The notes: generated by a model not told the origin, from the sequence alone. A stretch of DNA of 64,000 nt from Microcoleus sp. FACHB-831 (GCF_014695585.1 NZ_JACJON010000067.1:124001-188000); one strand, 5' to 3'; counted from the first letter of the stretch, positions 9,053 through 17,437 are shown. Numbers and translations: made by a program.

Positions 9053-9217
9053 ATGACTACCGTAAACTTAATGAAATGTGCCTGTGAATCTTGCCTGTGC
9101 GTAGTTTCCATCGGCGAGGCCATGGAAAAAGACGGTAAATACTACTGCTCCCACGCCTGCGCTGACGGTCATGCTAATGAGGAAAGCTGCGGGAATACTG
9201 GTTGTGGCTGCTGCTGA
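9053..9217 (+). CDS. smtA: Bacterial metallothionein
   Basis: A 54-residue cysteine-rich protein very like SmtA of Synechococcus: MKCACESCLCVV, then KYYCSHACADGH, then CGNTGCGCC. The nine cysteines and two histidines (CSHACADGH) correspond to the Zn4-cluster ligands of SmtA, although the tail ends in CC rather than the His-bearing CxCHG of the reference. It sequesters zinc in the cytoplasm, and cadmium incidentally. GAGAGAAAAG before the ATG can act as a ribosome binding site. An SmtB-type operator lies upstream and the cognate repressor gene about 1 kb away, so zinc-induced expression is expected. Confidence 0.95.
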   Translation: MTTVNLMKCACESCLCVVSIGEAMEKDGKYYCSHACADGHANEESCGNTGCGCC

Positions 9218-9233
9218 TAATAGTTTTGAGTTT

Positions 9234-9260
9234 TGTAGAGACGCGATTTAGCGCATCTGA
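9234..9260. repeat. GAGACGCGAT-family palindrome, degenerate copy
   Basis: GTAGAGACGCGATTTAGCGC followed by ATCTGAG is an imperfect copy of the family found perfectly in gntK. It lies between the convergent smtA and znuB and may act as a terminator. Confidence 0.5.
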
Positions 9261-9299
9261 GTTTTGAATCCAGAATTCTAAGCCAAAACTCGATACTAT

Positions 9300-10187
9300 T
9301 CAGCCCGCTTGCAGTTTTAGCTTTGACCAAGCCAAAACCGCTAAAAATAGCAAAAACTGCACTAAAACGATACTGGGGCCAGAAGCGAAGTTGAAAAAAC
9401 CGGATACAATCATTCCGACAATGCTGCTTAATGCCCCCAGAATCACTGATAGCCACAAAAATCGCGTAAATTGCTGACTGAGTAACTTAGCGCTGGAAGC
9501 GGGGATTACCAGGAAGGCATTTACTAACAAGATACCTACAGCCTTGATAGAAACGGCTACTGCTAGAGACAGCAGGACAACAAATAAGTAACGATATAGC
9601 TGAACTGGGACGCCTTGAACTTTAGCAACGGCGGGGTTAAGCGTCAATAAAATTTGCGATCGCAGCGTTGAGAGTAAAAACACGCTGCTGCCTACAAGCA
9701 GAAGTAAAATTAAGATTAAATCAGTATTGTCTATCGCTAAAATATCCCCGAACAGCACCCCCATCAAATTTCCCCGATAGCTTTTAATCAAGCTGCTGAG
9801 AATAACCCCAATTGCCAAAGCACCCGATAAGACAATACTCAGGATGTTGTCGCTAGTTAGATTTGTTTTGTCAATTAGGTAGAGTACAGCTAAACCAAAA
9901 ATCAGGGTAAAGGGGAGCAGAGTCAAGTTAGGATTAAGCTGCAATAACGTCCCCATGACAATGCCGACTAATGCCGCATGACCAACAGCATGGCTGAAAA
10001 AAGACAACTGTCTTAAAGTGACAAAACTGCCAAGCAAGCCACCTAGCAATCCCATTAAGATACCACCAGCGATCGCCCGCTGCATGAAAGGAAATTGTAA
10101 CAGCGAAATCAAGTCAGTGCTATCCGTAACGGCTAGTAACTGAAAATGATAGTGGCTAACCAAATTCACAAAAATTACTGCAAACAT
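9300..10187 (-). CDS. znuB: Zinc ABC transporter permease
   Basis: ABC-3 family (ZnuB/ZurB) inner-membrane permease, about 295 residues with 7-9 predicted helices. MQRAIAGGILMGLLGGLLGS and SHAVGHAALVGIVMG are family hallmarks, as is VQGVPVQLYRYLF. The frame can be extended to a TTG at 10197-10199, but the ATG at 10185-10187 is preferred. It works with ZnuC (ATPase) and ZnuA (binding protein) to import zinc. It is separated from znuC by about 490 bp in which smtB/ziaR lies on the opposite strand. Either it is transcribed through that gene from the znuA promoter or it has its own promoter in the short gap before smtB. Confidence 0.88.
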   Translation of the reverse strand: MFAVIFVNLVSHYHFQLLAVTDSTDLISLLQFPFMQRAIAGGILMGLLGGLLGSFVTLRQLSFFSHAVGHAALVGIVMGTLLQLNPNLTLLPFTLIFGLAVLYLIDKTNLTSDNILSIVLSGALAIGVILSSLIKSYRGNLMGVLFGDILAIDNTDLILILLLLVGSSVFLLSTLRSQILLTLNPAVAKVQGVPVQLYRYLFVVLLSLAVAVSIKAVGILLVNAFLVIPASSAKLLSQQFTRFLWLSVILGALSSIVGMIVSGFFNFASGPSIVLVQFLLFLAVLAWSKLKLQAG

Positions 10188-10200
10188 CAACTTAACCAAT

Positions 10201-10223
10201 AAGTTAAAATAAAAATTAAACTT
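10201..10223. promoter_or_regulatory. AT-rich imperfect dyad between znuB and smtB
   Basis: AAGTT and AACTT arms flank an A/T-only centre in the very short gap between the divergent starts of znuB and smtB. It could bind a metal-responsive regulator, but it does not match the SmtB operator found at smtA, so the call is weak. Confidence 0.3.
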
Positions 10224-10226
10224 AAT

Positions 10227-10646
10227 ATGAGCAAAATGCCAGCTAATCTTTCAGCTGATAGCCCAAAAAGCGACAAGCATCACTTGGCAGAGAATTTAAA
10301 TTGTAATCCACCACACCCCCTTGAGATTGAGAACGTTGAGGAGATCCAGGGTGAAATTCTTACTGTCGAAAAGTCGCAGCGCATGGCAGAGTTCTTTAGC
10401 CTATTGGGAGATGCTAATCGCCTGCGGATTCTCTCAGTTTTGGCGGTCAAAGAATTGTGCGTCTGCGACTTAGCGGCTGCACTAGAAATGAGTGAATCTG
10501 CGGTTTCTCATCAGTTAAGAACTTTACGGACAATGCGACTGGTGAGTTACCGCAAGCGCGGACGTAAGGTATTCTATAGCCTCCAGGATAATCACGTTTT
10601 AGATCTATATAGATCTGTTTCCGAACACCTGGATGAATCAGCTTGA
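10227..10646 (+). CDS. smtB: ArsR/SmtB-family zinc-responsive repressor (ZiaR/SmtB type)
   Basis: 139-residue winged-helix repressor. The C-terminal alpha-5 zinc site of SmtB is conserved as Asp121, His123, His134 and Glu137 ([10 protein letters not shown]...EHLDE). The alpha-3N site is present as ELCVCDLA (Cys78, Cys80), as in ZiaR, with a His/Cys-bearing N-terminal arm ([10 protein letters not shown]). The recognition helix is in [13 protein letters not shown]. It should bind the 12-2-12 operator upstream of smtA and dissociate when zinc binds. The gene lies head-to-head with znuB (start codons about 40 bp apart) and antisense inside the znuA-znuC-znuB array. Whether to call it SmtB or ZiaR depends on targets; no ZiaA exporter is in view. 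Confidence 0.93.
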   Translation: MSKMPANLSADSPKSDKHHLAENLNCNPPHPLEIENVEEIQGEILTVEKSQRMAEFFSLLGDANRLRILSVLAVKELCVCDLAAALEMSESAVSHQLRTLRTMRLVSYRKRGRKVFYSLQDNHVLDLYRSVSEHLDESA

Positions 10647-10679
10647 ATTTTGGATTTAGGATTTAGCACCAATCTAAAA

Positions 10680-11519
10680 TCAAAAGTCGTGCTGATGGTG
10701 GTAGCGGCTGAATGATGGGCCGTATGTGGCTAACAGATTTTGGGGTGAAAGGGCAATTTCGGGATGGCCAGAACATACTAAAGTTTGGTTGAGACAGAGT
10801 ACGCGATCGCAGTGGCGACTTACCATATCAATATCATGTGATACCTGCAATACCGTCCAATTTTCTTCCTTCTTAAGTTCGTTCAGCAAAGCGTAAAAAT
10901 CTGCTGCGCCTTGCATATCCACTCCGGCAAACGCTTCATCTAGCACCAACAAGAGGCGCGGCATTACTAAGCAATAAGCCAGCAACACTCGCTTTAGTTC
11001 GCCGCCGCTTAAAGTGCCGATTGCTTGACGGCGCAAGTGATAAGCATCAACACGTTTTAAAGCAGTGGCGATCGCATTTGATTTTTCCTGATTTTGCCCC
11101 CAAAACCTTTGCCTTGATGAAGTCTCTTCCCCCCCCTTAAAAAGGGGGGTTAGGGGAGATCGCCTTTTGCCTTCCTTATCAATACCCAATCCCACCAATT
11201 CAGCCACAGAAATGGGAAAACTCCGGTCAAAAATAAAATTTTGCGGCATATAACCCAACTGACTGCGCCAACTCCCCAGCCTTTCTATTGGGCGTCCAAA
11301 AATCTCAACTTTCCCCGCCGTTCGCGGCATTAGTCCCAGAATCGCCTGAACTAGCGTACTTTTACCAGCGCCATTCGGCCCAACCACCGCCGTATCAGTT
11401 CCCGGTATTAATTCAAAACATACATCCCGAAGCGCTACATAACTGCCTCGGTAAACCGTTAAGTTTTCCACCTTCAAAGTGGGGAGTGGAGAAGGGTTAT
11501 TGGTTAATTCAGAATTCAT
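10680..11519 (-). CDS. znuC: Zinc ABC transporter ATP-binding protein, with repeat-encoded insertion
   Basis: ATPase of the Znu zinc importer. From the preferred ATG at 11517-11519 (a TTG five codons earlier would overlap znuA) it has Walker A GPNGAGKST (about 47-55), the Q-loop in YMPQNF, LSGGE (about 170-174), Walker B LLLVLDEAF (about 189-197) and the His switch in VSHD. The 279 residues exceed the usual ~250. The extra segment, about residues 119-145 (RRSPLTPLFKGGEE and following), is encoded by a CCCCCCTT..AAGGGGGG dispersed repeat and lies between the Q-loop and the signature, in the helical subdomain. Its effect is unknown. It is 5 bp from znuA, so an operon is certain. Confidence 0.9.
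   Translation of the reverse strand: MNSELTNNPSPLPTLKVENLTVYRGSYVALRDVCFELIPGTDTAVVGPNGAGKSTLVQAILGLMPRTAGKVEIFGRPIERLGSWRSQLGYMPQNFIFDRSFPISVAELVGLGIDKEGKRRSPLTPLFKGGEETSSRQRFWGQNQEKSNAIATALKRVDAYHLRRQAIGTLSGGELKRVLLAYCLVMPRLLLVLDEAFAGVDMQGAADFYALLNELKKEENWTVLQVSHDIDMVSRHCDRVLCLNQTLVCSGHPEIALSPQNLLATYGPSFSRYHHQHDF
11129..11160. repeat. C-run/G-run dispersed repeat inside znuC
   Basis: A CCCCCC run, TTAAAAA and a GGGGGG run followed by TTAGGGGAGA form a GC-armed hairpin. A second copy is intergenic at 24760-24797. In the reverse reading it encodes RSPLTPLFKGGEE. Confidence 0.7.
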
Positions 11520-11524
11520 TACGT

Positions 11525-12481
11525 CTATCGACAAGCCGTTTCTAGAGTTTGCAAATTATTTTTCATGGCAGTAAAGTACGTCTGCGGATCTAAAGAGCCA
11601 TTTTCCAAAGGATCGATAGCGCTGACGGTCAGCTTGAGGTCTTGTGAAAGACCTTGCAGCAACTTGTTGTCTGTTCCCGGTTCGCCAAGCAGAGTCTTTA
11701 CTTTAAACTGCTTCACTGTCGAAACAGCTTTTTGCACATCCAAGGGCGAGAGGTTATCCTCTGGAATTTGTACAACTGCCACCTGCTTGAGGTTGTAGCG
11801 CTTGGCTATATATGGATAAGCATCGTGGAAGGTGACATAAGTGCAACCACGATAAGGCTGCAAACGCTGCTGAAACTCCTTGTCTAGGGCATCTAGTTGC
11901 TGGATATAGGTGGCGGCGTTAGCTTGATAACTGGCTTTGTTGTTGGGATCTGCTGCAATTAAGCCGTCGCGAATGTTCTCCACCTGCTGACGCGCCAAAA
12001 CTGGATCTAGCCAAACGTGGGGATTGCCTTGTGCATGGTCGTGGTCTTTTTCGCCAGCTTTTTCGCCCTTATGGTCGTGGTCTTCGTTGAGGGCTACAAT
12101 GCCACTACTAGCCTCAATCTCTTTTAACTGGCTATTCCCAGCGTTTTTTACAGTTCCTTCGAGAAACTCTTCCAAGCCAAGGCCGTTTTTCACTAGCACG
12201 TTTGCTTTGGCGATCGCTTGTACGTTTGTTGGTGTAGCTTGATACTCATGCACCTCCGTCCCCGGTGGCACTAATATCTCTATCTCTGCTTTGTCACCAG
12301 CAACAGCCGATGCAAACCAATACATCGGTAAAAACGTTGTCACTACTTTAACTTTTGGCGGCTGCTGACTTACGTTTTGCGCTGGAAAAGTGGCAGCGGA
12401 GTTCGATTGGCTGCATCCAGCCGCAGCGAAGACGGGCAGCAGCGATGCCAGCAGCAATCCCTGCTGTTTTGGACTTATCAT
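11525..12481 (-). CDS. znuA: Zinc ABC transporter substrate-binding lipoprotein
   Basis: Cluster A-I periplasmic metal-binding protein, 318 residues. The N-terminus (LLASLLPVFAAAGCSQS) is a lipoprotein signal with Cys at the lipobox. The zinc ligands are recognisable: HEY after GTEV, NPHVWLDP, and TFHDAYPY. A His/Asp/Glu-rich loop (DHDHKGEKAGEKDHDH) sits before the second His, which is characteristic of zinc rather than manganese binding proteins. It is the first gene of the znuA-znuC unit; a dyad-rich region directly upstream probably holds the Zur operator. Confidence 0.93.
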   Translation of the reverse strand: MISPKQQGLLLASLLPVFAAAGCSQSNSAATFPAQNVSQQPPKVKVVTTFLPMYWFASAVAGDKAEIEILVPPGTEVHEYQATPTNVQAIAKANVLVKNGLGLEEFLEGTVKNAGNSQLKEIEASSGIVALNEDHDHKGEKAGEKDHDHAQGNPHVWLDPVLARQQVENIRDGLIAADPNNKASYQANAATYIQQLDALDKEFQQRLQPYRGCTYVTFHDAYPYIAKRYNLKQVAVVQIPEDNLSPLDVQKAVSTVKQFKVKTLLGEPGTDNKLLQGLSQDLKLTVSAIDPLENGSLDPQTYFTAMKNNLQTLETACR

Positions 12482-12539
12482 AGTTGCTCTTCTTTATAGG
12501 GCTTAGATTTAGACCCCACACAAATATGTTTTGACAATG

Positions 12540-12578
12540 ATTCTAATTCTATTAGAATAGCTTAAAATGAGACTCATT
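12540..12578 (-). promoter_or_regulatory. Putative Zur operator upstream of znuA
   Basis: Two palindromes lie 60-100 bp upstream of the znuA start: ATTCTAAT-TCT-ATTAGAAT at 12540-12558 (perfect 8-3-8) and AATGAG-A-CTCATT at 12566-12578 (perfect 6-1-6). AT-rich dyads of this size and position fit FUR-family Zur sites that repress znu genes when zinc is plentiful. The assignment is from context. Confidence 0.6.
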
Positions 12579-12990
12579 CCAACGAAAGATCCCAACCGGA
12601 CTGGTTAATGGGAGAAAATCGGCGTCTCTACTGGGGAATGCGGGGTTCCGGGGGGTATTAGCGGCAATGGAGGCTAGTGGGTAGGAAATTATAGGCTCAA
12701 AACTCAGACGCCATTCATCGCGTCTTTACAAAATTCACAGTTTAAAAAACGAAGATAAGAATTCGCTCTAATTTATTAATAGTTAATAAATACCCCCCCG
12801 GAGGATTTAGCCAAGTTTGTTGAGAATAAATAGTGCAATTTGCTTGACATAGATAGGGAATTTTGAGTATTTTCCTAGAAGTTTATTGACCAATTTTTTT
12901 ATTATTTCGCGATAAAGCTCTAAACCGAAAGCATGCGCGAGATAGTTTTATCTTTAAGAATTTGGAAAGGGTGTGAGGAGAGGATAACAG
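12579..12990. other. Intergenic region between divergent znuA and porin
   Basis: No gene found. It holds two fragments of the GAGACGCGAT repeat family (ggcgtctctac near 12621; the copy at 12702-12730) and an A/T-rich stretch before the porin. The porin ribosome binding site GAGGAG is at 12975-12980, ten bases before its GTG start. Confidence 0.6.
12702..12730. repeat. GAGACGCGAT-family palindrome, degenerate copy
   Basis: CTCAGACGCCATTCATCGCG followed by TCTTTAC matches the family's two arms with a few changes; it is intergenic. Confidence 0.45.
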
Positions 12991-14871
12991 GTGTCTAAAA
13001 ATTTGTGGAAATTGCTGCTACTTAGTCCATGCGTGTTGGGAACGGCGCTAGCGGTATGTACGGGGGCGATCGCCAGCGAAACGCCAGAGATTAGCTTTGC
13101 CCAAGGCAAAGACGCGATCGCGGCTGAAAATAAGCCAGAGATTAGCTTTGCCCAAGGCAAAGACGCGATCGCCACCCTCAACGTTGCTGAGACTGAGGTA
13201 AACAATTCATCTGTTGCAGAGCTAGAATCGCCAGCATCATCTAATACCAGCATATTAGACCAAAACAATCTAGAAATAGAAGAAGACGGCGCTGATGATG
13301 CGATGGGGCAAGTCACAAATGTAACCCAGTTGCGAGATGTGCGACCGGGAGACTGGGCTTATGAAGCGCTGCGATCGCTCGTCGAACGCTACAACTGCAT
13401 AGCAGGTTATCCCGATGGCACCTTTAGAGGCAGCCGTGCCATGACGCGATATGAATTTGCCGCTGGCTTAAACGCCTGTCTCAGACAAATTGAGAAATTG
13501 ATTGCTGGCAGTCCTGGGGATTTGGCATCTAGGGCAGATTTAGACAAAATCCGGCAGCTAGTAGATCAGTTTGCCCCAGAAATCACAACACTACGCGGTC
13601 GTGTTGATGCTCTCGAAGCGAGAACATCAGAACTTGAAGCAACACAATTCTCCACCACCACCAAGTTAGATGGCGAAGTAATCTTGGGCTTTGCGAGTAT
13701 CGTAAAAGGAGAAGATGCTACTGGTTCGCGCATAGATAGCACATCGGTTTTTGGTCACAGATCGCGTCTGAATTTGGAAACAAGCTTCACCGGAAAAGAC
13801 CTGTTGAGAACGCGATTGCAAGCAGAAGGACTAGCTGCATTCTCAGAACGCACGCTGACTCAAGAAGGCAACCTGGCTTTCTCAGGAGATAGCGACAACA
13901 ATGTGTTCATTGATGCGCTGTTATATAGTTTCCCCATAGGAGAACAAACCCAAATTGTTGTTGCTGCCAATTCAGGTGCAGCCGATGACTTTGCCAGTAC
14001 GGTCAACTTTCTGGATGGGGACGGTGCGAGTGGTGCTTTATCTACCTTTGGAACGCGCCCACCAATTTATTACCTAGCAGAAGGTGCGGGCGTCGGACTA
14101 AGGCAGCAGTTGGGTAAAAAACTAGAACTAAGCTTAGGCTATTTAGCTGGTGATGCGGCTAACCCAGAGGAGGATGGGGGTTTGTTTAACGGGCCTTACG
14201 CTGCTTTAGCACAATTGCTGATCAAGCCTACCGAAAAGCTCAATATTGGCTTGACCTACATTCATTCTTACAACAACAATGACACGGGGACTGGAAGCAA
14301 TCTGGCTAACTTTCAAGGGGGGCTTACTAGATATTTCGATCGAGATTTGCAGGGCACGTCCGTAGGCGATACCATCGGCAGCTTGGGGTTCAGCACCGCC
14401 CTTCCTGTAGTCAGCAATTCTTACGGTTTGGAATTGTCTTGGCAACTGAGCGATCGCTTCGTTGTCGGCGGTTGGGCTGGCTACACCAACACGCGCACCC
14501 TATCCACGCTGGGAGGGCTACTTAATCGCGGAGATGTAGACATCTGGAACTGGGCTGTCACCCTTGGCTTCCCCGATTTGGGTAAAAAAGGCAACTTGGG
14601 GGGCATCATCGTGGGCATGGAGCCTAAATTAACTAACTCAAGCCTGCGTTTAAATCCAGGTGCGTTGCCTCAGTTAACCGCATTAGGCATTCCCTTGCCC
14701 CCAGTTGGTAAAAATAATGATACTTCACTGCACGTCGAAGCTTTCTACCAGTATCAAGTTACAGATAATATCTCCATCACTCCTGGGGTTATTTGGCTAA
14801 CGGCTCCCGATCACAACAATCGCAACGACGATCTGGTTATCGGAGTCGTCCGCACCACATTCACTTTCTAG
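12991..14871 (+). CDS. SLH domain-containing OprB-type outer-membrane porin
   Basis: 626-residue cyanobacterial porin starting at GTG with a good GAGGAG site. Order: signal peptide (LLLLSPCVLGTALAVCTGAIAS), an acidic linker with a 17-residue tandem duplication (PEISFAQGKDAIA twice), one SLH domain (LRDVRPGDWAYEALRSLVER, then YPDGTFRG, then MTRYEFAAGLNACL, about 110-165) that tethers the barrel to the cell wall, a coiled coil (ITTLRGRVDALEARTSELEA), and an OprB-like beta-barrel ending in the outer-membrane signature RTTFTF with C-terminal Phe. It should carry small solutes and ions across the outer membrane. It is divergent from znuA; a zinc-related role is possible but not shown. Confidence 0.93.
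   Translation: MSKNLWKLLLLSPCVLGTALAVCTGAIASETPEISFAQGKDAIAAENKPEISFAQGKDAIATLNVAETEVNNSSVAELESPASSNTSILDQNNLEIEEDGADDAMGQVTNVTQLRDVRPGDWAYEALRSLVERYNCIAGYPDGTFRGSRAMTRYEFAAGLNACLRQIEKLIAGSPGDLASRADLDKIRQLVDQFAPEITTLRGRVDALEARTSELEATQFSTTTKLDGEVILGFASIVKGEDATGSRIDSTSVFGHRSRLNLETSFTGKDLLRTRLQAEGLAAFSERTLTQEGNLAFSGDSDNNVFIDALLYSFPIGEQTQIVVAANSGAADDFASTVNFLDGDGASGALSTFGTRPPIYYLAEGAGVGLRQQLGKKLELSLGYLAGDAANPEEDGGLFNGPYAALAQLLIKPTEKLNIGLTYIHSYNNNDTGTGSNLANFQGGLTRYFDRDLQGTSVGDTIGSLGFSTALPVVSNSYGLELSWQLSDRFVVGGWAGYTNTRTLSTLGGLLNRGDVDIWNWAVTLGFPDLGKKGNLGGIIVGMEPKLTNSSLRLNPGALPQLTALGIPLPPVGKNNDTSLHVEAFYQYQVTDNISITPGVIWLTAPDHNNRNDDLVIGVVRTTFTF
13083..13172 (+). repeat. Perfect 39-bp direct repeat, 51-bp period, in the porin linker
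   Basis: The 39 bases starting gccagagattagctttgccc occur at 13083-13121 and again at 13134-13172 without a mismatch. Each copy ends in a HIP1 octamer and encodes PEISFAQGKDAIA. The identity suggests a recent tandem duplication. Confidence 0.95.
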
Positions 14872-14912
14872 AACATCACAGGCATTATGCCTGTGCCACA
14901 CCCATACAAAAA

Positions 14913-14934
14913 ACCAGCTGTTCCACCAGCTGGT
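14913..14934 (+). terminator. Hairpin downstream of the porin
   Basis: ACCAGCTG-TTCCAC-CAGCTGGT has 8-bp perfect arms and a 6-nt loop. It is preceded by an A run and followed by CTAAATAAATCTTTATT, 42 bp after the porin stop. The T tract is interrupted, so it is of moderate strength. Confidence 0.5.
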
Positions 14935-15061
14935 CTAAATAAATCTTTATTCTGTTGTCGTTAATCTGAGGAAATCCCCCGTCTGCGCGTTCCCAACCGG
15001 CAGGCTGTAAGATTTCTTTACATTTACTGTAACATAAAAGACAAAATTCCCAAATAAATCT

Positions 15062-16810
15062 TTAAATTTTGTTAGAAGTTTCTTCCCTCAGATAGTTGCA
15101 GGCTTGTGGAGGACGCCCCCAAAGGATGCGCTCGTGCTTGTAAATCGCCATTCCCGGTTTAGCACCTTTGGGTTTGTAGACGTGCTTGGGTTCGGTGTAG
15201 ACAACAGGCACTTGGTCGCTTTGACGGGCGCGACTATAGTAGGATACCAGGTCAGCGGCGAATTGCAGATCGGATTCTTCAGCGATCGCTCCCGGTTCTA
15301 GTCGCAGTAACCCATGACTTCCTGGAATTTCCTGGGTATGGAACCAGAGGTCATAATCTCCAGCAGTGCGAAAACTTAGCTGGTCGTTCTGTCGATTGTT
15401 ACGCCCGATTAATAATTCAAAGCCGCTGGGACTGCGGTAGCTGTAAGGTGTTGAAGCGTCTGTAGCGTTGCGGCTGCGCTGTTCTGGATCTTCTAGATAC
15501 CGCTGCTGGATTAGCTCATCGCGGATTTCTTCTAGTGTCTGCAAATCTTCTGCAACTTGATAGGCGTCGAGTTGCACCAGTGCTGCTTCCACTTGCTCCA
15601 AGTAGTTAATCTCCGCCTGCACCTCTTGGAGTAAAGGCTCAACAGCAGCCCTAGCGCGTTTTAGCTTTTGGTGGCGCTTGTAAAGCGATTGGGCATTTTG
15701 GACAGCATTTTTCTCTGGATCGAGTGGAATATTAACAAGATTGCCAGTGTCAAAGTCTGCAAGGGCGATCGCTTTCATGCCCGGTTCCCAGTTTTGCAGG
15801 TGTGCCATCAGCAAGTCCGCGTCTTGGCGGTATTTATCAGCTTGGTCTGATTGCTGCAAACGTTCCTCAAAAGTAGCAGCCTTGACCCGCAATTTGCCTA
15901 AAATGCTGCTAATTTTCTGAGTTAGTTGATGGCGCAGGGCAGTAAATTCTTGTTGATTTAGCCAATCGGTGTAATAGCGGTTGAGTAAGCCTTGAACCGT
16001 ATCAACTGGTTCTGTAATGCCCCAAGGCATTACGCTGTAACTTTCAGTCGTCCACCCTGGTTGAAACTGAGATTTTTCTAATGACTGTAGCCATTCTTGC
16101 CAGCGGCTAAATAGCTGTTCCCAGTCTGTATTGCTTAAATTATCTGTAGATTGGTCGGGGTCAAGTCCCGCAACTTGGATCATTGAGACAACTAAAGCGG
16201 GGCTTAAACCTCGATAGTTTTTTAACAACTGTCGCCGCAACTGTCCTGGTACGAGACTTACTCGTTCTTGCCAACGTTCTAGGGATTCCTTTAAAGATGG
16301 AACTGTAGCGGTGAGGGCTGGCGGGACTTCGTAGGGCTGTCCAGTTTGGATGGGACGGATGCTGGATTGCTGGACGCCTACTTGATGGGCGGGAGCAACT
16401 ATGAGGTTGTCTGCACCTGTGAGGATGACATTGCTGTATTTGCCCATAATTTCGACGTAGAGATGCCAGGATGGCGTATCTCCGGGGCGTCTGGCAAATT
16501 GCAAGTCTAATACTCGTTCCCAAGGGGCGATCGCTTCTATTGCCACGAGTGCCCAACCTGTTAGCTGATGCCGCAGTTGGTCGCTGAAGGTAAATGTATC
16601 TGGCGTCCGGGGTGGTGGATCGCCCAGACAAAGACGCGCTGCTTGAGGATGCCAGGAAATGGTCAGCCAACCCCGCCGTTTGAGGGTTCGCAAGAACAGG
16701 GCAATCGTGAAGCGATCGCGCTGATAAACTTGTTCGAGCCGCGCTGGTATCCATTCGGAACGCAGTTCGGCACAAGCCGCAGTTAAAGTAGTAAAGTCAA
16801 CAAGTTGCAC
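15062..16810 (-). CDS. rqcH: NFACT-family ribosome quality-control protein RqcH (FbpA/Rqc2 homologue)
   Basis: 582 residues with the full NFACT layout: NFACT-N (1-~180, MQLVDFTTLTAACAELRSEW), a central HhH/coiled-coil arm (SILGKLRVKAATFEERLQQS; NYLEQVEAALVQLDAYQVAE), and NFACT-R at the C-terminus (GFELLIGRNNRQNDQLSFRT, YDLWFHTQEIPGSHGLLRL, KHVYKPKGAKPGMAIY). RqcH binds stalled 50S-peptidyl-tRNA and adds C-terminal alanine tails that mark the chain for proteolysis. The Asp-Arg pair studied in Bacillus RqcH appears here as Glu98-Arg99 (PWERVLDL), possibly normal for cyanobacteria. It was formerly annotated as a fibronectin-binding protein. It stands alone and converges on the porin. Confidence 0.92.
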   Translation of the reverse strand: MQLVDFTTLTAACAELRSEWIPARLEQVYQRDRFTIALFLRTLKRRGWLTISWHPQAARLCLGDPPPRTPDTFTFSDQLRHQLTGWALVAIEAIAPWERVLDLQFARRPGDTPSWHLYVEIMGKYSNVILTGADNLIVAPAHQVGVQQSSIRPIQTGQPYEVPPALTATVPSLKESLERWQERVSLVPGQLRRQLLKNYRGLSPALVVSMIQVAGLDPDQSTDNLSNTDWEQLFSRWQEWLQSLEKSQFQPGWTTESYSVMPWGITEPVDTVQGLLNRYYTDWLNQQEFTALRHQLTQKISSILGKLRVKAATFEERLQQSDQADKYRQDADLLMAHLQNWEPGMKAIALADFDTGNLVNIPLDPEKNAVQNAQSLYKRHQKLKRARAAVEPLLQEVQAEINYLEQVEAALVQLDAYQVAEDLQTLEEIRDELIQQRYLEDPEQRSRNATDASTPYSYRSPSGFELLIGRNNRQNDQLSFRTAGDYDLWFHTQEIPGSHGLLRLEPGAIAEESDLQFAADLVSYYSRARQSDQVPVVYTEPKHVYKPKGAKPGMAIYKHERILWGRPPQACNYLREETSNKI

Positions 16811-17170
16811 GCGCGATCGCTCTTTTTTGTCAAAAGTTGGATAGTCTGTCTACTTCTATCCTGACAGATCGATGCTCAACGTGATTTCGATAATGCGTTT
16901 TTCTGCAAAATAAGGCTTTATAGCTACTAATTATTAATCTTTCTCCCGCTCTCCTACTCTCCCCCTCTACCACCCTGACTACCTCTTCAGCCGCTGTGCC
17001 CTCTGTGCCTTTAGAACGATGCCAAAAGGTAGAAAAACGTCAAAATAAGCCTGCTCAACCTAAAAAAACGGTTGTTTTGTCAGTTTTAAGCTTGTAAGTC
17101 CGAATTTTTGTCGATAACATGGAAATTAATCTTTTATAAGCTTTTTATACGGCGGAGCCGTTAGTGTGCG
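16811..17170. other. Intergenic region between divergent rqcH and remA
   Basis: No gene seen. Contents are a HIP1 site at the rqcH start, a pyrimidine-rich stretch around 16940-16985, and a small hairpin ACGGC-GGA-GCCGT at 17149-17161 just before the remA start that could affect its ribosome binding. Confidence 0.5.
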
Positions 17171-17437
17171 ATGGATATTCAGCTGATCAATATCGGTTTT
17201 GGTAACATAGTATCGGCAAACCGAGTAGTAGCCATAGTAAGTCCAGAGTCTGCCCCAATTAAGCGAATTATTACAGATGCGAGGGATCGAGGGCAGCTAA
17301 TTGATGCAACCTACGGACGTAGGACGCGAGCGGTGATTATCACTGATTCAAGCCACGTCATTCTGTCGGCAATTCAGCCAGAAACAGTTGCCCATCGCTT
17401 TGTGATTGGCAAAGATGGTAGTGTCGCCAACAATTAA
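17171..17437 (+). CDS. remA: RemA/DUF370 family DNA-binding regulator
   Basis: 88-residue protein matching RemA (extracellular matrix regulator A, DUF370): [40 protein letters not shown], and [20 protein letters not shown]. RemA oligomerises into a ring that wraps DNA; in Bacillus it activates matrix and osmoprotection genes. In cyanobacteria the target is unknown. It lies 44 bp upstream of gmk on the same strand, a pairing also found in Firmicutes, so an operon is likely. The Shine-Dalgarno site is weak and a small hairpin overlaps the leader. Confidence 0.9.
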   Translation: MDIQLINIGFGNIVSANRVVAIVSPESAPIKRIITDARDRGQLIDATYGRRTRAVIITDSSHVILSAIQPETVAHRFVIGKDGSVANN

